From: Neomegalonema sp.
GTDB lineage: Bacteria; Pseudomonadota; Alphaproteobacteria; Rhodobacterales; Rhodobacteraceae
Direction of reading: 5' to 3'
Length of the DNA: 51,709 bases
NCBI GenBank assembly: GCA_022760355.1
Contig: JALEGB010000101.1
Location: forward strand, 1-51,709
The position numbers and the translations under genes were made by a program. Numbering within the stretch: the first letter of the stretch is position 1; each line of letters starts with the position of its first letter. The notes under the pieces were generated by a model. The model was given only the letters and a program-made list of their open reading frames with translations, searched no databases and was not told where the DNA came from. This document shows positions 9,597 through 18,096 of this stretch, one piece after another.

Positions 9597-11003
9597 ATGG
9601 CGGGAAACCGACTTCAGGCAGGCTTACGCATCGCAACAGCGCTGGCGCTCGCGATTGTGGGACTGAGCATTCTTGCGCCATCTCACGCGGACGCGCGCCC
9701 GAAACGCGGCGCGTATATCATCGTCGATATGAAAAGCGGCGTCGTCCTGTCCTCGCGGCGCTCCCGAGCTCCGATGCGTCCTGCGTCGCTCACCAAGATG
9801 ATGACGCTCTATCTGACATTCGAGGCGCTGCGGGATGGGCGGCTGCGGTGGAACCAAGTTCTGACCGCGTCGCGGACCGTCGCCGCCGCGCCGCGGGTGC
9901 ATCTCGGGCTTCGGCGCGGAGATAAAATCACCGTCGGCGCCGCCGTGCTGGCGACGGCGATCCGTTCCGCCAATGACGCGGCGGTGCTGCTGGCCGAGGC
10001 GCTCGGCGGGTCGGAGGCGCGCTTTGCGAAGATGATGACCGTGAAAGCGCGTATGCTCGGCATGCGCTCCACGCGGTTTCGCACCGCTTCCGGCCTCGAT
10101 GCGCGAGGGCATATCAGCACCGCGCGCGACATGGCGGTGCTGGCCCGCCGGCTCTATCTCGATTTTCCCAAGCGTTATCGAATCTTTCGGCGCACGAGCA
10201 TGACCTATCGCGGGCGCCGATATGGGGCGACCAACAGCACGCTTGGGCGCGGCGGCGTCGATGGTATGAAAACCGGCTTCACCTATCGCGCGGGTTACAA
10301 TCTGGCCGCGTCGGCGAAACGCGGCGACCGGCGCGTTCTTGTTGTTTTGCTCGGCGGCCGTACGCGCACCAAACGCGATCGGGCGGTGCTGCGCCTGATG
10401 GATAAAGGCTTTCGGCTGCTCGCGAAGCTGAATAGGCGGCGCAGCGTGATGGCGCGCCACCGTCTGGAACATCGGCGTACGGTAGCGCCGATCATGGCGC
10501 CCAAGCCGGTTGCGAATCCGAAGCGCGCCATCATGGCGGCGACAAGGGCGTCGGATCTGGCGAGCGCGGTCGCTCTCGGCGCCTATGAGACGGCGTCGGT
10601 CCCTGCGCCGGCGGTGGAGCGGGACGCTGCGGTTGACGCCGCCGCGATCGGCGAGAGCGTCGCCGCAAAGCTGGCAAGGGCTGAGATGGGGAAGCCGCGC
10701 ATAACGCCGTCGGCGGCCAGTTCTCACAAATGGGCCGTTCAGATCGGGGCGTTCATGAACCCCAAGCGCGCGGCTGCGTTGATGCGTAAGGTCGTGCGCC
10801 GGCGCCCGAGGGCGGTGGCGGGGGCGTTTCGCAGCATCCAACAGGTGCGCCTGAAAACAGACGGCCGCAAGCTGACTGTGCATCGCGTCCGCTTTACTGG
10901 GATGACACAGACAGCCGCAGCCTCGTTGTGCGAAAAAATGCAGCGCACGGGCGCGCCATGCGCTGTCGTGCCGCCCGAAGGCTGGCGCGGGCAGGGCGGC
11001 TAG
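9597..11003 (+). CDS. D-alanyl-D-alanine carboxypeptidase with C-terminal SPOR domain
   Basis: A secreted penicillin-binding protein of the S11 (DacA/DacF) family that trims the terminal D-alanine of peptidoglycan pentapeptides in the periplasm. An N-terminal signal peptide ends near SHADA at residue 32. All three active-site motifs are present: SLTK at 64-67, SAN at 124-126 and KTG at 225-227. The catalytic domain is unusually arginine-rich. After a linker of about 100 residues, a SPOR domain starts near residue 378 (KWAVQIGAF) and runs to the C-terminus; it should bind denuded glycan strands at the septum. The ATG at 9597 follows GGGGAAAG by seven bases, better than the ATG at 9561. The stop codon lies inside a short repeat. 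Confidence 0.93.
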   Translation: MAGNRLQAGLRIATALALAIVGLSILAPSHADARPKRGAYIIVDMKSGVVLSSRRSRAPMRPASLTKMMTLYLTFEALRDGRLRWNQVLTASRTVAAAPRVHLGLRRGDKITVGAAVLATAIRSANDAAVLLAEALGGSEARFAKMMTVKARMLGMRSTRFRTASGLDARGHISTARDMAVLARRLYLDFPKRYRIFRRTSMTYRGRRYGATNSTLGRGGVDGMKTGFTYRAGYNLAASAKRGDRRVLVVLLGGRTRTKRDRAVLRLMDKGFRLLAKLNRRRSVMARHRLEHRRTVAPIMAPKPVANPKRAIMAATRASDLASAVALGAYETASVPAPAVERDAAVDAAAIGESVAAKLARAEMGKPRITPSAASSHKWAVQIGAFMNPKRAAALMRKVVRRRPRAVAGAFRSIQQVRLKTDGRKLTVHRVRFTGMTQTAAASLCEKMQRTGAPCAVVPPEGWRGQGG

Positions 11004-11018
11004 GGTCGAAACCCCTTC
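10998..11018. repeat. Short hairpin repeat, copy A
   Basis: A 21-base sequence, CTAGGGTCGAAACCCC with flanks GG and TTC, has an exact inverted copy at 16495-16515. Its core is a GGGT/ACCC stem closing a CGAA loop (UUCG on the other strand). Here it contains the TAG stop codon of the carboxypeptidase gene and sits in the gap before the convergent ugd gene. GCTCTAGGG follows ten bases downstream. Confidence 0.7.
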
Positions 11019-11029
11019 GCACCCAAGCT

Positions 11030-12349
11030 CTAGGGCCGAATGCTCGCGCGTCCTACGGAGTGGTAGACGAAGCCCGACTGCAGCGCGTGCGCTGCGCCGT
11101 AGATGTTGCGCAGGTCGATCATCAGCGGCTCCCGCAGCGCGTTGCGGAGCCGGTTTAGATCCAGCGCGCGGAACTGGTTCCACTCGGTCAAGATGACCAA
11201 GGCATCCGCCCCATCTGCGGCGGCGTAAGCATCTTCGGCCCAAATGACGTCCTTGCCGAGCAGCGGCTCGCCTTCGCGCCGGCCCTCCGGATCGGTCACC
11301 ACCACTTCAGCGCCATCCGCCAGCAGCTGCGGTACGATCACGAGGCTCGGCGCATCGCGCATATCATCGGTATTCGGCTTAAAGGTGACGCCGAGGATCG
11401 CGATCCGCTTGCCGGAAACATCGCCCCCGCAGGCCGCTTTGATCTTGTCGGCCATCTTTACTTTGCGCGCTTCGTTCACCTGGATGACCGAATCGACGAT
11501 GCGGGTTGGCGCCCCGACTTCTTCGGCCGTCCGGGCCAGGGCTTGCGTGTCCTTAGGAAAGCAGGAGCCGCCATAGCCCGGGCCGGCATGCAAGAACTTG
11601 GATCCAATCCGACCATCCAGCCCAATCCCCTTCGCGACATGCTGAACATCGGCGCCAACGCGCTCGCAGATATCCGCCATCTCATTGATGAAGGTGATCT
11701 TCGTGGCCAGGAACGCGTTGGCCGCGTATTTGATCATTTCCGCCGATTCCAGAGACGTGAAGACGATCGGGGTCTCGCGCAAGAAAAGCGGGCGGTAAAG
11801 CTCCCGCAGTTTTTCCTGGGCGCGCTCGCTTTCGGCACCGACGACCACACGATCCGGGCGCATGAAATCTTCAATTGCGGCGCCTTCGCGCAGGAATTCA
11901 GGGTTAGAGGCGACGTCAAAATCAAGATCGGGACGAACTGCGCGAATCTCTTCACGCACACGCGCATTGGTTCCGACAGGGACGGTTGATTTTACGATGA
12001 CGACAGCTTCATCCGGCAGCACTTCGGCGATCTGCCGGGCGGCGGCGAATACATAGGTCAGATCCGCATGCCCATCGCCGCGCCGCATCGGCGTGCCGAC
12101 GGCAATGAACACCGCGTCCGCGCTTTTCACGGCCTCGGCAAGCTCAGTGGTAAAGCTGAGCCGCCCCGCCGCGATGTTGGTCGCCATCAGCTGATCCAGC
12201 CCCGGCTCATAAATCGGCGCTTCGCCACGCCGCAGCATGGCGATTTTCGCCTCATCGAGATCGACGCAGACGACCTCATGGCCGAAGTCGGAAAAGCAAA
12301 CGCCCGAGACCAGGCCAACATAGCCTGAACCGATCATGGCGACGCGCAT
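11030..12349 (-). CDS. ugd: UDP-glucose 6-dehydrogenase
   Basis: This enzyme oxidises UDP-glucose twice with NAD+ to UDP-glucuronate, a precursor of exopolysaccharides, lipopolysaccharide sugars or glucuronolipids. The 439-residue protein has the N-terminal Rossmann motif GSGYVGLVSG at 7-16 and the TVPVGT loop near 122. The central linker helix includes EMIKYAANAFLATKITFINE, and the catalytic cysteine is C263 in GGSCFPKD. The C-terminal UDP-binding domain has GVTFKPNTDD near residue 320. Length and motifs fit the single-enzyme UGD family. It lies alone, tail to tail with the carboxypeptidase gene and 75 bases downstream of mipZ on the same strand. Confidence 0.96.
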   Translation of the reverse strand: MRVAMIGSGYVGLVSGVCFSDFGHEVVCVDLDEAKIAMLRRGEAPIYEPGLDQLMATNIAAGRLSFTTELAEAVKSADAVFIAVGTPMRRGDGHADLTYVFAAARQIAEVLPDEAVVIVKSTVPVGTNARVREEIRAVRPDLDFDVASNPEFLREGAAIEDFMRPDRVVVGAESERAQEKLRELYRPLFLRETPIVFTSLESAEMIKYAANAFLATKITFINEMADICERVGADVQHVAKGIGLDGRIGSKFLHAGPGYGGSCFPKDTQALARTAEEVGAPTRIVDSVIQVNEARKVKMADKIKAACGGDVSGKRIAILGVTFKPNTDDMRDAPSLVIVPQLLADGAEVVVTDPEGRREGEPLLGKDVIWAEDAYAAADGADALVILTEWNQFRALDLNRLRNALREPLMIDLRNIYGAAHALQSGFVYHSVGRASIRP

Positions 12350-12424
12350 AGCTTGCTCCTGAGTATGGAAGGGCGCGGGCGATGGGGGCCCGCGCCAAGT
12401 CGAGCGCCAAGGGGGCGGCTGTTT

Positions 12425-13261
12425 CTAAGCGATGTTATCGCTCTCGAAGCCCGGAAGGCGCAGTTGACTGACCAGATCGCCGATCTCCCGCCGCGCGGCG
12501 AGATACGCCTCGCGGGCGGAGGGGTCGCCATCTGGGGTTTCGATATCGAGCACGGTCAGGCCGGCGAGGAAAAGATCGCGATAGATCATCCTCTCCGCGA
12601 AGCCCGGGGCGACCCGGAAGCCAATCCGTTGGGACAGCTTGGTCAATTGCTCGCTAACGCTGAATTTCGCCCGGTCGATATTCGGATTGTAGCGGTTCCG
12701 CATGACAATCCAGTCGAGCGGCGGGAGTTCGCTTTCTGCGCGCAGCTTGCGGCACTCCCAAACCATGTCCGCGTAGATCGACGGCCCAATGATTTCTTCA
12801 TTGTAGGGGTCGTATTTCGCGAGCAGGTCAAAATCGATGTAGCTGTCGTTCATCGGCGTGATGACCGTATCCGCCGCGGCGTGGCCAAGGCGCGACAGGT
12901 AGCTGTCTGTGCCTGGGCAGTCGATAATCAGGAAGTCGCAGCTTCCGTAGATCTCCTGCACGGCGGCGGTGAAGCGCTCCAGCTCTTCCTGTTCCGCGAC
13001 GTCTCGATCGACATTGTCGCTCGCCTGCACTTCCCGCATCAGCGGCATGGGCAGCTCTTGATCAGTATAGCTGTGCTTCTGCTTATGGATCGAGCGGTTC
13101 TCTAGATATCGGAAGAAGCTTTTCTGCCGCGTATCCAGGTCAATCGCGCCGACCTTGTGGCCGGACCGGGCGAGCGCCGCAAATATATGCATTGCGGTCG
13201 TCGACTTGCCGGAGCCGCCTTTTTCATTGCCAAGAACGATCACATGCGCCGGTGAGGCCAT
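12425..13261 (-). CDS. mipZ: Division-plane positioning ATPase MipZ
   Basis: MipZ is a ParA/MinD-type ATPase that forms a gradient from polar ParB complexes and inhibits FtsZ away from midcell in alphaproteobacteria lacking MinCDE. The 278-residue protein starts HVIVLGNEKGGSGKST, a deviant Walker A at about 11-20 with the signature lysine. It keeps the MipZ-specific DLDTRQKSFFRYLENR segment near 43, LIIDCPGTDSYLSRL as Walker B and TPMNDSYIDFDLL after it. The long C-terminal extension with RNRYNPNIDRAK is typical of MipZ and absent from ParA. The ATG at 13261 is chosen with AAAGG ten bases upstream. No parB gene lies next to it, so its usual partner must be encoded elsewhere. Confidence 0.95.
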   Translation of the reverse strand: MASPAHVIVLGNEKGGSGKSTTAMHIFAALARSGHKVGAIDLDTRQKSFFRYLENRSIHKQKHSYTDQELPMPLMREVQASDNVDRDVAEQEELERFTAAVQEIYGSCDFLIIDCPGTDSYLSRLGHAAADTVITPMNDSYIDFDLLAKYDPYNEEIIGPSIYADMVWECRKLRAESELPPLDWIVMRNRYNPNIDRAKFSVSEQLTKLSQRIGFRVAPGFAERMIYRDLFLAGLTVLDIETPDGDPSAREAYLAARREIGDLVSQLRLPGFESDNIA

Positions 13262-13357
13262 CGGCTGCCCGCCTTTCGTTGCCCATCGTTTCGCCCTTGC
13301 GCGGCTTAAAGACACTCGCGCCGCGCCGCCGCTCGATCGAACCGAGCCGGCGCGTTC

Positions 13358-13579
13358 TTAAAAGTCGAAGCCTTCGAACTTCTTCTTAAACTTCGATACG
13401 CGACCGCCGCTGTCCAACAGGCGTTGGTTGCCGCCAGTCCAAGCTGGATGCGCGGTCGGGTCAATATCAAGGTTCAACGTGTCGCCCTCTTTTCCCCAAG
13501 TCGAGCGCATTTGTACAACCGTACCGTCGGTCATCGCCACGTTGATCGTATGGTACTCAGGATGAATGTCTTTTTTCAC
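13358..13579 (-). CDS. rpmE: 50S ribosomal protein L31
   Basis: L31 bridges the small and large ribosomal subunits. The 73-residue protein begins [14 protein letters not shown], has the [25 protein letters not shown] core and ends [10 protein letters not shown]. It lacks the CxxC zinc-binding cysteines of the other L31 type, as is usual in alphaproteobacteria. The start is GTG at 13579 with GGAG six bases upstream. The longer frame to 13645 contains extra cysteines that do not belong to the family and is rejected. It lies between prs and mipZ on the same strand as a probable single gene. Confidence 0.96.
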   Translation of the reverse strand: MKKDIHPEYHTINVAMTDGTVVQMRSTWGKEGDTLNLDIDPTAHPAWTGGNQRLLDSGGRVSKFKKKFEGFDF

Positions 13580-13765
13580 GGTCCACTCCACAGCCGCGGT
13601 TCTAAATTCGCCGCAGCGACACTGACGATGGGCGGCGTCGCGCATTCATACGCGAGCGCGGCGCGCGCATCGATGTTTCTCAAGCTGAGGCACATACAAG
13701 AGACGCGCCTCAGCGGCAAGCAGGCGAGACGCTTTCGCTGCTTTCTTTAGCGTTTTTGCGGCGAT

Positions 13766-14803
13766 CTAACCCGCGATAGAGGCGTAATATTGGGCATAGA
13801 TCGGCTCTACCGAGGCTTCATCGAACAATGATGATACCGAGGTATCGTTGCCAACGTTCAAAATCGCCTGCGCCATCAGCGGCGCGATGGACAATCTTTC
13901 GATTTTGTCGCTGCTCATGGTGCGTGGATCGAAGGCGATCGAGTCGGTCACGACCAAGCGATCCAGCTCAGAGGCGTCAATCTTCGACGCGGCCGTGACG
14001 CCGCCTTTTTCTGACAGCACCCCGTGCGCGATGTAGGCGTGAACGCTCGCGGCGCCATGCTCGCGCAGCAACGCCGCCGCTTTGCATAGCGTGCCGGCCG
14101 TGTCGCAGATGTCGTCGACGATCACGCAATCGCGCCCTTTGACCGAGCCGATCAGCATCATCGCTTCGACCTCGTTCGCTTTTTCGCGCCGCTTGTCGAC
14201 AATCGCCAGATCTGCGCCGATGCGCCCGGCCAAGTTGCGCGCCCGCACGACGCCGCCGACATCGGGCGAGACGACCACGACATTGTTCAGGTCCGCGAAC
14301 TTCCGCCGGATGTCGATGGCGAAAACCGGGGCGGCCGAGAGGTTGTCGGTCGGGATATCGAAAAAGCCCTGGATCTGGCCTGCATGCAGATCCAGCGTCA
14401 AAACGCGGTTGGCGCCAGCTTGCGTGATCAGGTTGGCCACCAGCTTCGCCGTAATCGGCGTGCGCGGCGCCGTTCGTCGATCCTGCCGCGCATAGCCGAA
14501 ATAGGGCATTACGGCGGTAATGCGATGCGCTGAGGATCGACGGGCCGCGTCGATCATGATCAGCAGCTCCATGAAATTGTCATTCGCAGGGTTCGAGGTT
14601 GGTTGGAGCACAAACACATCTTCGCCGCGGACGTTGTCCATAATCTCCACGAAGATTTCACTGTCTGCAAACCGCTCAATGCGCGCCTGCGCCAAGTCGA
14701 CGGCGTCGCCGTGGGCTTGCGACAAAGCCGTTGCGATGTCTTGCGCTAATGGGCGGTTGGCGCCGCCTGCGATCAAACGCGGCGCTCCCTCGACTCTCTG
14801 CAT
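13766..14803 (-). CDS. prs: Ribose-phosphate pyrophosphokinase
   Basis: Prs makes phosphoribosyl pyrophosphate from ribose 5-phosphate and ATP for nucleotides, histidine and NAD. The 345-residue protein has the [20 protein letters not shown] segment near 45, and [10 protein letters not shown] for ATP binding near 98. The family's catalytic flexible loop and [18 protein letters not shown] follow, then the PRPP loop [12 protein letters not shown] near 225. The PRPP loop has IC where many bacterial enzymes have MI, a mild variation. The protein is somewhat longer than the usual 310-315 residues, because of inserts near the C-terminal part. The ATG at 14803 follows AAAGGA by six bases. Confidence 0.96.
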   Translation of the reverse strand: MQRVEGAPRLIAGGANRPLAQDIATALSQAHGDAVDLAQARIERFADSEIFVEIMDNVRGEDVFVLQPTSNPANDNFMELLIMIDAARRSSAHRITAVMPYFGYARQDRRTAPRTPITAKLVANLITQAGANRVLTLDLHAGQIQGFFDIPTDNLSAAPVFAIDIRRKFADLNNVVVVSPDVGGVVRARNLAGRIGADLAIVDKRREKANEVEAMMLIGSVKGRDCVIVDDICDTAGTLCKAAALLREHGAASVHAYIAHGVLSEKGGVTAASKIDASELDRLVVTDSIAFDPRTMSSDKIERLSIAPLMAQAILNVGNDTSVSSLFDEASVEPIYAQYYASIAG

Positions 14804-15142
14804 CTGCTGATCCTTTCCAGACCCGGCCTCGCGCGCCGGAGTCATGCGCATATTTTGCGCGGAAATGCTGGGCGAACCAAGTCGCCTACTAAAGCCTAGC
14901 TTTGGATGGTCGTTCGCCTAAAAACAGCTCGGACGCAAGTGCTCGCGGAGGCATAATGTCGTTCCTTGTTGTCAAAGCCGCGACATTTTCGGCTGAATTC
15001 GCCCGTCTGAATGCAAACCGCTTGCTAAACTGCCGGTTGAAGCCTCCACATGCGCGGACCGCTTTTTACGCGATATGTCTCGTTGCGCGGTCAGAGCGTA
15101 CGGCGCTGAGACGCTTTCGGCATAAGAGGTTTTCAGACGAAA
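14804..15142. other. Intergenic region between prs and the hydrolase gene
   Basis: A 339-base divergent spacer. Open frames here (for example from 14902) lack a convincing ribosome site, a family resemblance or codon pattern, and I see no RNA gene. It should carry the promoters of prs to the left and of the hydrolase operon to the right; no clear motif was assigned. Confidence 0.5.
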
Positions 15143-16138
15143 ATGGCGAGCGCGTCATCGGAGATTACAGCAGAGCCGATCACCCTGCTTCATCCGGTTG
15201 CAGAGGAAACAGTTCCGTCGGACGCGGCGGATGCGGATGCTGAGGCGGCGGAGACGACCGCTCCCGCGGCGCTGAGCGCGGTTGAAGCGTCCGAATTTCT
15301 GACCCTGCGCGGACGGCGCATTTCCTATCGGTCAGCTGGCGAGGCTGCTACAGCGGCCGCGCTGCCTGTGATCCTGGCCCATGGGTCGGCCAGCCATAGC
15401 GGGCAATGGCGGCCGCTGATTGGCGATCTCGCCTGCGCGCGGCGCGTTTTGGCGCCTGACTTCCATGGGTACGGCCGCAGCGATCCCACGCAGGGTACTG
15501 AGGCGCCGATCTTTTTGCATGATGCGGCGATCCTCTCCGAGTTGCTGACCAAGCAAGAGCAGCCGGCTCATCTGGTCGGGCATAGTTTCGGAGGGTTGGT
15601 GGCGGCCCGTGTCGCGCGCGACCATCCTGAACGGGTTGCAAGCCTCACATTGATCGAGCCGACCGTGTTCCAACTGTTGGAGGAAACCGGCGATCCGCGA
15701 CGGATCGAACTGCTGGAAACCGCCGCCGCGGTTGCGGCGTTGACCGAGTTTGGAGAGCCTGAGAAGGCGATGCGGATGTTCATCGATTTCTGGAATGGCG
15801 ACGGCGCCTTTGATGCGCTTGGGCCCGAGCCGCAAGCCTACGTCGTCGGGGTTGCGCGCCGGATTGCAGATGATTTCCGCGGCGCGAACCTCCATGCGCC
15901 CGGGCAAATGACCTATCGCGATTTCCAGGATATTGAGCCGCCAACGCATCTTATTTACGGTGCCAAGTCGCGGGCGTCGGCGCGCGCTGTGATGGCGCGG
16001 CTGCGCAATGCGATGCCCTACGCCACATCCACTGAAATTGACGATGCGAGTCATATGGCGGCGGCGACGGAGCCGGAGCGGGTCAATCCCATCGTGATCC
16101 GGTTTATGGACAAGACTGAACAGGCGCGGTCGGAGTGA
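15143..16138 (+). CDS. Alpha/beta-fold hydrolase
   Basis: A 331-residue serine hydrolase, substrate unknown. An Ala- and acid-rich N-terminal arm of about 50 residues with no clear signal peptide precedes the fold. The oxyanion HG motif (LAHGSASHSGQW) is near 79, the nucleophile elbow GHSFGG has Ser148, and the probable catalytic histidine is H304 in DDASHMAA. A DFHGYGRSD segment near 106 is typical of the epoxide-hydrolase/esterase branch. No cap-specific motif points to a substrate. The stop overlaps the GTG of the TfoX-like gene, so the two are co-translated. The N-terminal arm could be shorter if translation starts downstream, but no better site is visible. Confidence 0.85.
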   Translation: MASASSEITAEPITLLHPVAEETVPSDAADADAEAAETTAPAALSAVEASEFLTLRGRRISYRSAGEAATAAALPVILAHGSASHSGQWRPLIGDLACARRVLAPDFHGYGRSDPTQGTEAPIFLHDAAILSELLTKQEQPAHLVGHSFGGLVAARVARDHPERVASLTLIEPTVFQLLEETGDPRRIELLETAAAVAALTEFGEPEKAMRMFIDFWNGDGAFDALGPEPQAYVVGVARRIADDFRGANLHAPGQMTYRDFQDIEPPTHLIYGAKSRASARAVMARLRNAMPYATSTEIDDASHMAAATEPERVNPIVIRFMDKTEQARSE

Positions 16139-16473
16139 GCAGTCTCGACGATGATATTACCCGGGCGAAGGAGCTGTTCGAGGCGGTCGGAGGCCTTTCG
16201 CATCGCAAGATGTTCGGCGGCGCGGCAATCTACTCGGACGGCCGCATTTTCGCGCTGATCGTTGACGGCGAGCTCATGATCAAGGCCGATATCGAGCGGG
16301 CGCCGGATTTTGTCGCTGCGTTGGAGGCCGAGGGCGCGCAGCGCTGGACCTATCAGGGCAAAAAGCGCGAGAAGCCGGTGGCGATGCCCTATTGGAGCTT
16401 GCCGGACTCGGCGCATGACGACCCGGACGTCGCCGCAGCATGGGCCCGCCGTTCGCTCGAGTCGACGGGTTAG
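16135..16473 (+). CDS. TfoX N-terminal domain protein
   Basis: A 112-residue stand-alone TfoX-N domain protein. The hallmark is HRKMFGGAAIYSDGRIFALIVDGELMIKAD near residues 23-52, followed by a basic segment and a YWSLPDS motif. TfoX/Sxy itself is a competence regulator with a second, C-terminal domain; that domain is missing here. Single-domain members are common in alphaproteobacteria and have no established role, so I do not infer competence control. The start is GTG at 16135 overlapping the hydrolase stop as GTGA. Confidence 0.85.
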   Translation: MSSLDDDITRAKELFEAVGGLSHRKMFGGAAIYSDGRIFALIVDGELMIKADIERAPDFVAALEAEGAQRWTYQGKKREKPVAMPYWSLPDSAHDDPDVAAAWARRSLESTG

Positions 16474-16494
16474 GAAGCGCTGACGGCGTCTGAT

Positions 16495-16515
16495 GAAGGG
16501 GTTTCGACCCTAGCC
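16495..16515. repeat. Short hairpin repeat, copy B
   Basis: The exact reverse complement of the 21-base repeat at 10998-11018, here in the 68-base gap between the TfoX-like gene and rsmD. The GGGT-TTCG-ACCC hairpin would form in plus-strand RNA and could act as a 3'-end or processing signal. There is no T run. Confidence 0.7.
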
Positions 16516-16541
16516 CGACCGAACGAGCAGGAGCAAAAGAG

Positions 16542-17105
16542 ATGCGAATTATCGGCGGCGCGTTGGCCGGGCGCCGATTGGCGTCAGTTGGAGCCGGCGC
16601 GCCAGCGGATCGTTTACGCCCAACGTCGGACCGCGTGCGGGAATCTTTGTTCAATTTGCTTGCGCATGGCGCGTATCCGCCGATTGAGGGCGCGCGCGTG
16701 CTTGATCTGTTCGCAGGCACCGGCGCGTTAGGGCTGGAGGCGCTGTCGCGCGGGGCGGAGCGGGCGGTCTTTGTCGATGACGGCGCCGCGGCGCGCGCCC
16801 TGTTGCGTGAAAATGTCGAGGCTTTGGAGCTTACGGGCCGCACGAAAATTTTTCGGCGCGATGCGACACGGCTGGGCCCCAACCGCGGCGCGGCGTTCAA
16901 TCTTGTGTTTCTGGATCCGCCATACGGTCGCGGCTTGGGCGAGCGCGCGATGGAGGCGGCGCTGGCCGGCGGATGGATCGCGGAGGCGGCGGTGGTTGTT
17001 TGGGAGGAGCGCGCGGATGCGCCGGAGCCGGAGCTTGAGGCGCTGGAGCAGATCGATTCTCGCGTCTATGGCGACACCCGAATAGCGTTATTACGCCGAA
17101 GCTAA
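16542..17105 (+). CDS. rsmD: 16S rRNA (guanine966-N2)-methyltransferase RsmD
   Basis: RsmD methylates G966 of 16S rRNA using S-adenosylmethionine during 30S assembly. The 187-residue protein starts MRIIGGALAGRRL and has the RPTSDRVRESLFNLL segment near 26. The SAM-binding motif LDLFAGTGALGLEALSRGA is at about 54-72 and the catalytic DPPY at 125-128. These match the RsmD/YhhF family over its full length. It stands between a hairpin repeat and the SIMPL-domain gene with its own ribosome site (GAGCAGGAG region before 16542). Confidence 0.96.
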   Translation: MRIIGGALAGRRLASVGAGAPADRLRPTSDRVRESLFNLLAHGAYPPIEGARVLDLFAGTGALGLEALSRGAERAVFVDDGAAARALLRENVEALELTGRTKIFRRDATRLGPNRGAAFNLVFLDPPYGRGLGERAMEAALAGGWIAEAAVVVWEERADAPEPELEALEQIDSRVYGDTRIALLRRS

Positions 17106-17164
17106 GCCACGTCTAAGCCGCATTCTTCGCCGCAGATCCTCCCGCAGCCAATCGGGAGTGTGTG

Positions 17165-17896
17165 ATGAATAACTGGGGTCAATTGGTCGGGGGCGTCGCG
17201 ATCGCGGCGGGGATCGCGTTCGGCGGCGTAACGCTCGGGTCCAGCCTGATCGACATGCAGCGCGCCAGCCGCACGGTGGTGGTGAAGGGGCTGGCTCAGA
17301 AAGAGGTCGAGGCGGATCTGGCTTCGTGGCGCGTCCCCTTCCGCGGCGAGGCGACGACGTCGGCTGCGGCGCTGGCCGCGGCGGAGAAGGGGCGTAAAGA
17401 GCTTGCGAAGTTCCTGGCGGATGGCGGCATCGCCGCCGATGAAGTGACCTTCGAACCCTATTCGTTGAAAATCCAGCGCAGCGTGCTGCAGGAGGGCGGC
17501 GTTCAGCGCGAGGTGATCCGCTATATCGCGGTCGGCGCGGTGCGGGTGCGGACGACCAAGGTCGACGCGATCGCGAAGCTCTCCGGCGAAACGCGCAAGC
17601 TGCTGGACGCGGATGTTCTGCTTGGCGACAGCGACTTCGCGAACGCCGCGCGCCCGGAGTTCCTTTATACAAAGCTGAACAGCGTCAAGCCGAGCCTGAT
17701 TGAGGCGGCGACGAAGGCGGCCCGCGCGTCGGCGAAGCAGTTCGCCAAGGATAGCGGGGCGACGGTCGGCGATATCGCCACTGCGAATCAGGGGGTCATT
17801 CAGATCCTGCCGCGGGACGGGCAGTATAATGAGCGGCAGGAGCGCTATAAGGTCATTCGGGTCGTCACAACGGTGCGCTACTATCTGAACGACTAG
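17165..17896 (+). CDS. SIMPL domain-containing membrane-anchored protein
   Basis: A 243-residue envelope protein with one N-terminal hydrophobic segment at about 7-28 (signal anchor) followed by a SIMPL/DUF541 domain. The typical start RTVVVKGLAQKEVEADLASW is near residue 35, and the closing beta segment YKVIRVVTTVRYYL is at the end. SIMPL proteins lie in the periplasm or on the membrane; some are linked to oxidative-stress tolerance, but the biochemical role is unknown. The ATG at 17165 is chosen over the GTG one codon earlier because GGGAG is too close for the latter. The TAG stop (17894-17896) is formed partly by a MITE terminal repeat, so the original C-terminus may have been altered. Confidence 0.86.
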   Translation: MNNWGQLVGGVAIAAGIAFGGVTLGSSLIDMQRASRTVVVKGLAQKEVEADLASWRVPFRGEATTSAAALAAAEKGRKELAKFLADGGIAADEVTFEPYSLKIQRSVLQEGGVQREVIRYIAVGAVRVRTTKVDAIAKLSGETRKLLDADVLLGDSDFANAARPEFLYTKLNSVKPSLIEAATKAARASAKQFAKDSGATVGDIATANQGVIQILPRDGQYNERQERYKVIRVVTTVRYYLND

Positions 17897-18053
17897 GGTG
17901 GGAGCTCATAAATCTGGTCGTCCCCAGCCCGTCAAACGCGCTTTTGGCTTGGTTCAGCTCCTTGGCGCAGGGATCCACCCTGCACTGCAGTCGCTTCTCA
18001 GCCAAAAGCCGCCTGCCGAACGCTGGCTCGGCCAGATTTATGAGTTCGCACCC
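17896..18053. mobile_element. 158-bp MITE-like element with terminal inverted repeats and TA target duplication
   Basis: The ends are near-perfect inverted repeats: GGGTGGGAGCTCATAAATC... on the left and its counterpart ...GATTTATGAGTTCGCACCC on the right, extending to a shared CTGG/CCAG, about 20 of 22 positions matching. A TA dinucleotide flanks each side (17894-17895 and 18054-18055), as left by IS630/Tc1-mariner-type transposases. Inner inverted repeats GCTTTTGGCTT-like and AGCCAAAAG add a second stem, so the single strand folds into a long hairpin. It has no coding capacity, so it must have been moved by a transposase encoded elsewhere. Partial end matches lie at 3691 and 38685. Confidence 0.75.
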
Positions 18054-18067
18054 TAAGGCGTCAATGG

Positions 18068-18090
18068 CGGCCGCAGGCGTCCTGCGGCCG
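18068..18090 (-). terminator. Hairpin downstream of the FAH-family gene
   Basis: CGGCCGCAGG (18068-18077) and CCTGCGGCCG (18081-18090) form a perfect 10-bp GC-rich stem with a 3-base loop, six bases past the stop of the minus-strand hydrolase gene. There is no T run, so termination may be inefficient or Rho-assisted. It lies just outside the MITE. Confidence 0.5.
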
Positions 18091-18096
18091 TCTTGG

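Noticed and set aside
9624-11243. Long minus-strand open frame opposite the carboxypeptidase gene
   Set aside because: The plus frame has a complete S11 active site and SPOR domain; the opposite frame is Arg/His-rich noise.
16135-16473. Competence regulator TfoX
   Set aside because: Only the N-terminal domain is present; single-domain proteins of this type are not shown to regulate competence.
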